Assembly: GCA_031271275.1 (NCBI GenBank) | Contig: JAISWA010000031.1 | Location: 1-9,323, forward strand | Source of the DNA: Clostridiales bacterium | GTDB lineage: Bacteria > Bacillota > Clostridia > Lachnospirales > WQUN01 | Direction: 5' to 3' | DNA: 9,323 nt | In this document: positions 1 through 5,208 of the stretch, piece after piece | Layout: every line of letters begins with the position of its first letter | Position numbering within the stretch: the first letter of the stretch is position 1 | Position numbers and translations under genes: made by a program | Notes under the pieces: generated by a model | The model's input: only the letters and a program-made list of their open reading frames with translations | The model's database searches: none | Told to the model about the DNA's origin: nothing

Positions 1-1
1 G

Positions 2-1252
2 TATAAACTAACGGTATCGGTCGCTGACAGCGATCCAAACTACACCGGCAGCAATGATTTCAACTTCACCATCGACAAGCGCCCCATTACCGTCCGCGCA
101 AATGACGAAGCCATAACCGTGGGCGGCGCGCTCCCCGTGTTTTCCTACAGGGTGGATAACCTTGTGGATGGCGAAGCCGAAAGCCTTGCCATCAGCGGTA
201 CGCCGGGCGTCTCCTGCCCCACGGCTAACGTGGACGCGGCGGGAAGTTATCCCATTATTGTTGATATGTCTGGCGTTTCCATCGTCAGCCCCGGCAACTA
301 TGTTTTCGCCAGCCCATCGTTTATAAACGGTACGTTCGCCGTTTCCCAGGTACTCTATACACTTACCGTAAACGCGGGAACAGGCGGCGTGGCTGCCGGT
401 GGGGGCAGCTTCGCGGCAGGCCAAACCGTAAACATCACGGCAACGCCGAACACGAATTACAGGTTTAACGGTTGGACGACATCAAACGGCGGTACCATTG
501 GGAACGCGGCAAACGCAAGCACTACTTTCATCATGCCTCCCAATAGCGTTACCGTGACAGCCGGATTCGCGCATAGCGAGCCGACGCCGACGCCCACCCC
601 GACACCAACACCCGAGCCGACGCCCACGCCAATCGGCGGTAAAGGCGGCGAAAGAAGCGGCGGCGGTGGCGGTAAAGGCGGCGGAGGAAGCGGCGGAGGA
701 AGCGTCGGTGGCGGCGGTAATGGCGGCGGAGGAAGCGGCGGCGGCGGTAGCTCCTACACGCCGCGTCCGGCAACACCCGCGCCCACACCCGCGCCCGCGC
801 ACACCCCCAAGCCCACGCACACCCCCACACCCGCGCCCGCGCACACGCTAAGAAAAGGCAACGGCTACTACGATACGCTGATAGGACGCGCCGTGGAGTT
901 GCGCTTGTACGCCGACCGGCCTGTTACGGGCAAAACCACGGGAACCGAAGCGAACAGGATTCGCCGTATCTTTGAAAAGTGGTTTAGTAATAAGATTAGT
1001 ACGATTCACTTCGACCGCGAGGGTAAGTGGGATGCGGCTGTTAAAGTAGCGGCGAAGGTAGACCTCACCGACTGGGATACTAAGCAACTGTTCTTCTACT
1101 ACTACAACCCCAAGCTGAACAGATACACCCGCATTGCAAAGCCGGAATATTGGATTGACGCTAACGGATATTTGCATTTCAAGACGGAATATGCCGGGGA
1201 TATCATCATAAGCGAGGGCGAATTGGAAAGGCGACAGGAGCCGGGCGCATGA
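2..1252 (+). CDS. Large extracellular repeat protein, C-terminal part (MBG domain, InlB/Flg_new-like repeat, Pro-Thr/Gly linker, C-terminal beta domain)
   Basis: The frame is open from the left window edge to a TGA at 1250-1252, giving 416 visible residues; the start and signal peptide lie outside the window. Residues 1-27 look like the end of one MBG-type repeat, and about 28-117 form the next (begins ITVRAND, contains NLVDGEAESL and AAGSYPI). Residues about 119-189 match the InlB/Flg_new-type repeat (TLTVNAGTGG, GQTVNITATPN, YRFNGWT, a closing SVTVTAGF). Residues 191-282 are a low-complexity linker: Pro-Thr, then Gly/Ser, then Pro-Thr/Ala. Residues 284-416 form a folded-looking tail (LFFYYYNPKLNRYTRIA, then NGYLHF and GDIIIS), which resembles C-terminal tails of clostridial surface proteins. 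These families are cell-surface or secreted, so a role in adhesion or cell-wall display is inferred. No LPXTG motif or terminal membrane helix is visible, so the means of attachment must lie upstream or be non-covalent. The end and frame are secure; the function is not. Confidence 0.85.
   Translation, partial: YKLTVSVADSDPNYTGSNDFNFTIDKRPITVRANDEAITVGGALPVFSYRVDNLVDGEAESLAISGTPGVSCPTANVDAAGSYPIIVDMSGVSIVSPGNYVFASPSFINGTFAVSQVLYTLTVNAGTGGVAAGGGSFAAGQTVNITATPNTNYRFNGWTTSNGGTIGNAANASTTFIMPPNSVTVTAGFAHSEPTPTPTPTPTPEPTPTPIGGKGGERSGGGGGKGGGGSGGGSVGGGGNGGGGSGGGGSSYTPRPATPAPTPAPAHTPKPTHTPTPAPAHTLRKGNGYYDTLIGRAVELRLYADRPVTGKTTGTEANRIRRIFEKWFSNKISTIHFDREGKWDAAVKVAAKVDLTDWDTKQLFFYYYNPKLNRYTRIAKPEYWIDANGYLHFKTEYAGDIIISEGELERRQEPGA
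572..850 (+). repeat. Low-complexity coding tract: Pro-Thr / Gly-Ser / Pro-Thr linker
   Basis: This is a three-part in-frame simple-sequence tract inside the surface-protein gene. It begins with a Pro-Thr run (SEPTPTPTPTPTPEPTPTP), continues as a Gly-rich run with Ser, Lys, Val and Asn interspersed (about 632-748), and ends with Pro-Ala-Thr-His repeats (about 758-846). At the DNA level it is built of short GGCGGC/GGAAGC and CCCAC/CCGCGCC units, which are prone to slippage. Such linkers commonly act as wall-spanning stalks. The Arg- and Ala-rich open frames in the other readings of this tract follow from its composition and are not genes. Confidence 0.85.
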
Positions 1253-1325
1253 ACAAAGATATAACTGGAGCGCATCACGCCGACTTCCGATTTAGCGATG
1301 AAAAAAGTTCTTACTATCAAAGGCA

Positions 1326-1346
1326 ACGAACGCGTTTGGCGTTCGT
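1326..1346. repeat. Perfect inverted repeat (8-bp stem, 5-base loop)
   Basis: ACGAACGC at 1326-1333 pairs with GCGTTCGT at 1339-1346 around the loop GTTTG. Only AAAA follows on the plus strand, and no T-run follows on the minus strand, so it is a poor terminator. It sits about 75 bases past the surface-protein stop, at one side of the repeat-like block, so it could be a repeat terminus or a 3'-end stabilising hairpin. Confidence 0.5.
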
Positions 1347-1431
1347 AAAAATGCTTCGTCGCTGCGCTCCTCTAACATTTCCACGATGTACGGTTTGGCA
1401 GCATCGGCTTCTCGGTACACCGGGCTTTTTC

Positions 1432-1440
1432 TGCTATAAT
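1432..1440 (+). promoter_or_regulatory. Candidate extended -10 promoter ahead of the aldo/keto reductase
   Basis: TGCTATAAT matches the extended -10 consensus (TGnTATAAT) exactly. No good -35 lies 16-18 bases upstream, but extended -10 promoters can work without one. A start near 1447 would give a leader of about 177 bases before the reductase ATG. The site lies inside the repeat-like block, so the repeat may have supplied it. Confidence 0.4.
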
Positions 1441-1623
1441 AAATAAAAACCCTAATTTGAATTCCTTCGACGCGGTTCTCGCCGGCGGGCAAGCCCGGCA
1501 GGATAAAAAGGTATTCGGACGCGACCGCGAAGTATAAAGGCACTTGGCTGCGCGGCGGGAGTAAAATTGAAGCAACAGGATATGTGGGAATATCTTAAAA
1601 ATAAATTTTAACAGGAGGCACTC

Positions 1624-2541
1624 ATGAAATCCACCCTCACCATCGGCAATACCCTGCCCGCCTCGGCTATCGCCCTCGGCTGTATGCGCATCGCGGGAAT
1701 GACCGACGCGGAAGCCGCGCGGCTTATCGAAACGGCTTTGGAAGCGGGCGTCAGCTTCTTCGACCACGCGGATATTTACGGCGCGGGCGAAGCGGAAACC
1801 AAATTCGCGGCGGCGGTAAAACTGGCGAAAATCCCCCGGGATAAAATGACCGTGCAGTCTAAATGCGGCATCCGCAAAGGCTCCTTTGATTTTTCGAAGG
1901 AATATATCCTGTCCGCGGCGGAAGGCTGCTTAAAACGATTGGAAACGGATTGCTTGGACACGCTGCTGCTGCACCGCCCCGACACGCTGATGGAGCCGGA
2001 GGAAGTCGCCGGGGCGTTTGACAAACTGTACGAATCGGGAAAGGTGCGGCACTTCGGCGTAAGCAACCAAAACCCCGGGCAAATCCGCCTGCTGCAAAAA
2101 TACATAAAGCAGCCGCTATCAATCAATCAGTTGCAGTTTTCCCTTGCCCACACCGGGATGATTGACAGCGGTTTAAACGTCAACATGAAAAACCCGCCGT
2201 CGGTTGACCATGACGGCGGCGTGTTGGAATTTTGCCGGTTGGAGGGAATTACCATACAGGCGTGGTCGCCGTTCCAATACGGGTTCTTCGACGGGCCGTT
2301 TATCGGAAGCGAAAAGTTCCCCGCGCTTAACGAGCAGTTGAAAATTTCCGCGCAAAACCACGGCGTCACCGCCGAGGCAATCGCGATCGCGTGGATACTG
2401 CGCCACCCGGCGAACATTCAACCCATCGTCGGCACCACCAACCCGAAGCGCGTCAAGGCAATCGCGGAAGCGTACAAAGTGGAAATGCCCCGGGAGGAAT
2501 GGTACGCGCTTTACTGCGCGGCGGGAAACGAGCTGCCGTAA
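1624..2541 (+). CDS. Aldo/keto reductase family oxidoreductase (YdhF-like)
   Basis: This is a 305-residue NAD(P)H-dependent oxidoreductase of the aldo/keto reductase superfamily, a single TIM barrel expected in the cytosol that reduces carbonyl groups to alcohols. The catalytic tetrad is visible: Asp47 and Tyr52 in FFDHADIYG, Lys80 in VQSKCG and His117 in LLLHRPD. GVSN at 145-148 and QAWSPFQYG at 212-220 are family landmarks. IVGTTNPKRV (268-277) is the usual nucleotide-binding stretch near the C-terminus. Length and layout resemble E. coli YdhF (about 298 residues). The start is secure: AGGAGG at 1613-1618 lies five bases before the ATG. Its substrate cannot be read from sequence. The 3' end overlaps the convergent acetyltransferase gene by 31 bases, and no terminator separates them. 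An extended -10 at 1432-1440 may drive it. Confidence 0.93.
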   Translation: MKSTLTIGNTLPASAIALGCMRIAGMTDAEAARLIETALEAGVSFFDHADIYGAGEAETKFAAAVKLAKIPRDKMTVQSKCGIRKGSFDFSKEYILSAAEGCLKRLETDCLDTLLLHRPDTLMEPEEVAGAFDKLYESGKVRHFGVSNQNPGQIRLLQKYIKQPLSINQLQFSLAHTGMIDSGLNVNMKNPPSVDHDGGVLEFCRLEGITIQAWSPFQYGFFDGPFIGSEKFPALNEQLKISAQNHGVTAEAIAIAWILRHPANIQPIVGTTNPKRVKAIAEAYKVEMPREEWYALYCAAGNELP

Positions 2542-3014
2542 GAGAATGGTTTTACAAAGATAAACCCGTCATTTTTTTCATAAATCTCATCCGTTTCAAC
2601 ATAACCGCGCTTTAGCCAGAAATCCGGATTATCTTCCAACGCGATATAAACCCCGGGTACGGATAAGCCTTTCAGTTTCTGTTCCGCAGAGGTAACTAAA
2701 TGCTTTCCGTACCCCCTTTTACGAAAACACCTCGAAACAAAAATTTCCCGGATAAACCCCCAACCTTCTTTCGCGCACCATTCGTTGTCAAGGGAATCCT
2801 TTTGATACAAAATAAAACCGATAGGGCGGTCGTCGGTGAACAATAGGTCTAAAAAGCTGCTGCCCGCTTTAACAAGCTGAATAATATCCCCGCAAATTTC
2901 AATTAACTGCGCTTCCGAAAGTATTATTTTATAATCGGTAAAAAAGTAATCCAAAAAAAGATTCTCGAAAACGGTTTGATCCGAACCGGAATATGGGCGG
3001 ATTTCATGTATCAA
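2511..3014 (-). CDS. GNAT family N-acetyltransferase, TTG start
   Basis: This is a 167-residue single-domain GNAT protein, expected to move an acetyl group from acetyl-CoA to an amine; the acceptor is unknown. Motif A is visible as the strand IREIFVSRCF followed by the acetyl-CoA pyrophosphate loop R98-K-R-G101-Y-G103 (Q/RxxGxG/A). The typical later segment FWLKRGYVETD (132-142) also fits, and the N-terminus (IRPYSGSD) is a usual GNAT beta-1. The start is TTG at 3014-3012: AAGGGG at 3028-3023 lies eight bases upstream, and the nearby ATG at 3007 is out of frame. It converges on the aldo/keto reductase with a 31-base tail-to-tail overlap. The next gene upstream on this strand (DUF378) ends at its own terminator, so this gene probably has its own promoter; TTGATT at 3099-3094 with TAGGAT 17 bases later is a weak candidate. 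Confidence 0.88.
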   Translation of the reverse strand: MIHEIRPYSGSDQTVFENLFLDYFFTDYKIILSEAQLIEICGDIIQLVKAGSSFLDLLFTDDRPIGFILYQKDSLDNEWCAKEGWGFIREIFVSRCFRKRGYGKHLVTSAEQKLKGLSVPGVYIALEDNPDFWLKRGYVETDEIYEKNDGFIFVKPFSYGSSFPAAQ

Positions 3015-3104
3015 AACGTCAACCCCTTCTATAAGTTGTCAGTTATTCCCTTTTACTATCCTCTCAGGCAATCCTAATATTTAATACTCAAAAAATCAAG
3101 CCCC

Positions 3105-3124
3105 GCGTGCGTGAAAATGCACGC
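3105..3124. repeat. Hairpin with GAAA tetraloop
   Basis: GCGTGCGT (3105-3112) pairs with ATGCACGC (3117-3124) around GAAA, giving eight pairs with one G-T wobble when read on the plus strand. It lies between the acetyltransferase promoter region and the DUF378 terminator. No U-run follows directly on either strand, although TTTTTT occurs about ten bases further along the minus strand. It may be a backup terminator or part of the acetyltransferase leader. Confidence 0.4.
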
Positions 3125-3136
3125 TTCCTATGACAT

Positions 3137-3188
3137 AAAAAAAACCGGCGTTTATACGGTAAAAATCCTGCCGCACAGCCGGTTTTTT
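3137..3188 (-). terminator. Rho-independent terminator after the DUF378 gene
   Basis: A-tract plus CCGGC at 3139-3149 pairs perfectly with GCCGG plus T-tract at 3178-3188 (11 pairs, 28-base loop with possible inner pairing). Read on the minus strand, the stem is followed by a run of eight T, 20 bases past the DUF378 stop codon. Because A-runs and T-runs flank both arms, it may also stop plus-strand readthrough. It would end the minus-strand operon that begins with rpsO or lgt. Confidence 0.8.
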
Positions 3189-3207
3189 ATAAAGCTTACT
3201 ATGAAAC

Positions 3208-3444
3208 TTACGTCAGGCGATGGTCCGCGACCGTAAATTCCCGCGTGTCCACCCGTCCGTACAGACTGAGGCAGTACAAACCTGCAAGCGCGATGACACA
3301 GTATATAATGCGCGCGATGATGGTTTCCACCCCGCCGCAAACGGTGGCGATCAAATCAAATTTAAAAAGACCGATAAGCCCCCAGTTGATCGCGCCGAGA
3401 ATGATCAGCGTCAACGCCGTCCAATCCAATGGTCTGGTTCTCAT
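3208..3444 (-). CDS. DUF378 family small membrane protein (YuzA-like)
   Basis: The 78-residue product has two predicted membrane helices: about 8-27 (includes LIILGAINWGLIGLF) and about 42-61 (includes IIYCVIALAGLYCLSL). The LDW...GAINWGL.GLF.FDL pattern, followed after a short polar loop by ARIIY...ALAGLY, is the DUF378 signature. The biochemical role of this family is unknown. ATG 3444 is chosen over an in-frame ATG 33 bases further upstream because AGGAGG (3457-3452) lies just before it and the family begins near RPLDW. The short hydrophilic tail (residues 62-78) has no similarity I recognise. The gene lies 70 bases behind the DUF1836 regulator, and its ribosome-binding site is enclosed by nested inverted repeats. 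A strong terminator follows. Confidence 0.87.
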   Translation of the reverse strand: MRTRPLDWTALTLIILGAINWGLIGLFKFDLIATVCGGVETIIARIIYCVIALAGLYCLSLYGRVDTREFTVADHRLT

Positions 3445-3500
3445 GAGATACCCTCCTATTTTTGACATACGACACATTCATGTCAATGGATAGTATCTCA
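3444..3500 (-). promoter_or_regulatory. Nested inverted repeats enclosing the DUF378 ribosome-binding site
   Basis: Two perfect inverted repeats are nested. The outer pair is TGAGATAC (3444-3451) with GTATCTCA (3493-3500); the inner pair is TTGACAT (3462-3468) with ATGTCAA (3480-3486), with an 11-base loop. On the minus-strand RNA the order is outer arm, six bases, inner arm, loop, inner arm, ten bases containing AGGAGG, then an outer arm whose last base is the A of the start codon. This could be a translation-controlling stem-loop or a two-part operator. TTGACA in the inner repeat could be a -35, but AAAAAT, the only -10 at 17 bases, directly abuts the ribosome-binding site, so a promoter there is unlikely. 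No known riboswitch class is recognised. Confidence 0.5.
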
Positions 3501-3514
3501 AAATACGTCGCGCT

Positions 3515-3958
3515 TTATTCAATCATCGTCCCCGCGAGCGCTTTTAAATCGGCGGCGTGCGCCATAAGCAGCAGCGCGGAAAAAGTTTTTTCACTTTCCG
3601 TTTTAAAAATATTCGTGCCCACGGTTTCCTTCCAACGCAGGGAAACGGATGCCAAATCCCCAATCAGCCGCGAATAAATTTCAAGGGGCAGCCCTTCCCC
3701 GTCCATCAAGGGCGTAAGCGCGACCTTGACCTCCCCTATTCCGAAAACGGTTTTGGCGTAATCAATCACCACCAACGCCGCCAAATGCTTGTGGGTGTAA
3801 AAACGTTTATTCACCGGCGGCGGAAGCAGCCCGTCGCGGATATAGTTCTGTATCATGGCGCGGGTTACGCCCAATTCCTTTTTCTCAAAAAATTTGACCA
3901 CCTGCGCAATGGTCAAATTTTTGCCGTAATGCTGAATGTCGTTTAAAGGGTCGTACAT
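3515..3958 (-). CDS. DUF1836 family protein with MerR-like helix-turn-helix
   Basis: The 147-residue product matches the DUF1836 family of Bacillota. The N-terminal part (about 14-60) reads as a MerR-like winged helix: LTIAQVVKFFEKKELGVTR, MIQNYIRDGLLPPP and a KRFYTHKHL wing region. Next comes the family's hydrophobic LVVIDYAKTVFGIGEVK helix (about 62-78), and then a helical C-terminal part without recognised ligand residues. It is probably a soluble DNA-binding regulator, though no target is established for the family as far as I know. The start is firm: its ATG overlaps the peptidase stop by one base (TAATG), and AAGGAG lies six bases upstream inside the peptidase's last codons. Close coupling suggests it is made in step with pnp and the M16 peptidase. 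The inverted repeats upstream of DUF378 are a possible binding site. Confidence 0.85.
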   Translation of the reverse strand: MYDPLNDIQHYGKNLTIAQVVKFFEKKELGVTRAMIQNYIRDGLLPPPVNKRFYTHKHLAALVVIDYAKTVFGIGEVKVALTPLMDGEGLPLEIYSRLIGDLASVSLRWKETVGTNIFKTESEKTFSALLLMAHAADLKALAGTMIE

Positions 3959-5208
3959 TATAAGCTCCTTAGATTCTGCGCCTCCGCCTGCTTGCCCACT
4001 ATCGAAATACTGATTTTATCTAAATTAAACACCTTTTCGCACAGCGCGTAAAACCCGTCCAAACTGATGGCGTCAATTTTTTCGATTAATTCTTCCGCCG
4101 TGACAATTTTGTCGAGCATGAGCATCGTCCTGCCGATGCTGTTCATGCGGTTGGACGAGCTTTCAAGGCTCAGCAGGAAATTACTTTTTAACTGCTCTTT
4201 TGTTTTTGCAAGCTGCTCTGCGGACACTTTTTCCGTGAACATCCGCCTGGATTCCGACAGGATAAGCGCGAACACTTCGCCGGTCTGCGCCGGGTTAAGG
4301 GCGGCGTACACCGTAAACAGCCCGGTGTCGGCAAAACCGGAGTTGTAGGAGTAAACCGAATACACCAACCCCCGTTCCTCGCGAATGGTCTGGAACAGGC
4401 GTGAGCTCATCCCGCCGCCGAAAATCGTGTTAAGCGCCGCCATCGTGTAGGTTTCGTCCGAACCGGCGGCTATTCCGGGAAGGCCGACGCACAGGTGCAT
4501 CTGCTCGATGTCTTTGTCCTTCGCGTTAAACGCCGGGCCGTAAACGGGCGCGGGCTTGCGCCCGCCCGCTTTGCCTGCGGACTGATACGGGCCGAACAGC
4601 GCCTTTAATTTATTCAGGACTTCCGCCTCGTCAAAATTCCCGGCGACGGCGAGCACGGTCTTGTCCGGGCCGTAGTGTTTTTTCAGGTATCCGGTAAAGT
4701 CTTCCCGCTGGAAACGGTTTACGTTGTCCTGCGAGCCGAGAATCGTCAGCCCGAGCGAATCGTTGGCGTACACCTTGTTCTGCAGCAAATCATGCACCAG
4801 GTCCTCCGGCGTGTCCTCGTACATGTTGATTTCTTCGAGGATGACGTTGCGCTCCTTGTTAATGTCCGCCGAATCAAACTTTGAGTGAAAAAACATATCC
4901 GAAAGCACGTCAAGCGCCGTGTCGAAGTGAGTGTCCAACGTGCGGGTGTAGTAACAGGTATATTCCTTGGACGTATACGCGTTAATCTGCCCGCCTATTG
5001 CGTCCATTTCGTCGGCGATATCCTTGCCGCTCCGCCGCTCCGTCCCCTTGAACATCATGTGCTCGATGAAATGGGAAATGCCGTTGACCGCCCCGTCCTC
5101 GTCGCGCGAGCCGTTGCGCACCCATATCCCGAAAGAAATGGACCGCACGAAGGGTATGGTTTCCATCACCACGCGCAGCCCGTTATCCAGGGTGTAAACG
5201 TTTATCAT
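3958..5208 (-). CDS. M16 family zinc metallopeptidase (MlpA/YmxG-like processing protease)
   Basis: The 416-residue protein is an insulinase/pitrilysin-type peptidase. The inverted zinc motif HxxEH is His46-Phe-Ile-Glu49-His50, and the third ligand is Glu126 in NVILEEINMYEDTPED, 76 residues after His50 as in the mitochondrial processing peptidase beta type. The C-terminal M16 domain shows GGGMSSRLFQTIREERGLVY (264-283), the substrate-binding Arg/Tyr segment. The length is standard for the single-chain bacterial form, which has no signal peptide. Bacterial homologues next to pnp are well known in Bacillota; the physiological substrates here are unknown. The ATG overlaps the pnp stop as ATGA, with AGGA about nine bases upstream. 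The stop overlaps the DUF1836 start as TAATG. All catalytic residues are present, so it should be active. Confidence 0.95.
   Translation of the reverse strand: MINVYTLDNGLRVVMETIPFVRSISFGIWVRNGSRDEDGAVNGISHFIEHMMFKGTERRSGKDIADEMDAIGGQINAYTSKEYTCYYTRTLDTHFDTALDVLSDMFFHSKFDSADINKERNVILEEINMYEDTPEDLVHDLLQNKVYANDSLGLTILGSQDNVNRFQREDFTGYLKKHYGPDKTVLAVAGNFDEAEVLNKLKALFGPYQSAGKAGGRKPAPVYGPAFNAKDKDIEQMHLCVGLPGIAAGSDETYTMAALNTIFGGGMSSRLFQTIREERGLVYSVYSYNSGFADTGLFTVYAALNPAQTGEVFALILSESRRMFTEKVSAEQLAKTKEQLKSNFLLSLESSSNRMNSIGRTMLMLDKIVTAEELIEKIDAISLDGFYALCEKVFNLDKISISIVGKQAEAQNLRSL

Larger units (their letters stand above)
1253..1623. other. Gene-poor interval with a repeat-like block (about 1290-1560)
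   Basis: No confident gene was found in these 371 bases. A possible short frame starts at ATG 1249, overlapping the surface-protein stop as ATGA, with AGGAG at 1237-1241 upstream; it runs to 1446 but resembles nothing known to me. On the minus strand an 83-residue frame (1543-1292) contains natural-looking sequence such as KPYIVEMLEERSDEAFLR. The interval also holds a perfect 8-bp-stem hairpin at 1326-1346, a GC-rich hairpin (GCCGG at 1481-1485, CCGGC at 1495-1499) and an extended -10 promoter at 1432-1440. The mix of structure, antisense frame and AT-richer sequence suggests a dispersed repeat or degraded mobile element. That is an inference; a genome self-comparison would settle it. Confidence 0.4.

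Noticed and set aside
632..748. Possible CRISPR or tandem repeat array in the GGC-rich stretch
   Set aside because: Units are irregular 3-12 base motifs that keep the reading frame; there are no spacers.
482..851. Arg/Ala-rich open frames on both strands in the Gly-rich stalk region
   Set aside because: They are other-frame readings of the GGC/CCC simple-sequence tract that encodes the surface-protein linker.
1565..1610. A short plus-strand frame ending KQQDMWEYLKNKF just before the reductase ribosome-binding site
   Set aside because: It looks like it could be the tail of a lost gene, but it is too short (an upstream in-frame stop lies near 1502) to support a call.
3477..3477. Upstream ATG start for the DUF378 gene
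   Set aside because: It would add MCRMSKIGGYL, encoded by the ribosome-binding region itself; the AGGAGG spacing and family N-terminus support ATG 3444.
3462..3486. TTGACA as the -35 of a DUF378 promoter
   Set aside because: The only -10 at 17 bases (AAAAAT) directly abuts the AGGAGG, so transcription would start within or after the ribosome-binding site.
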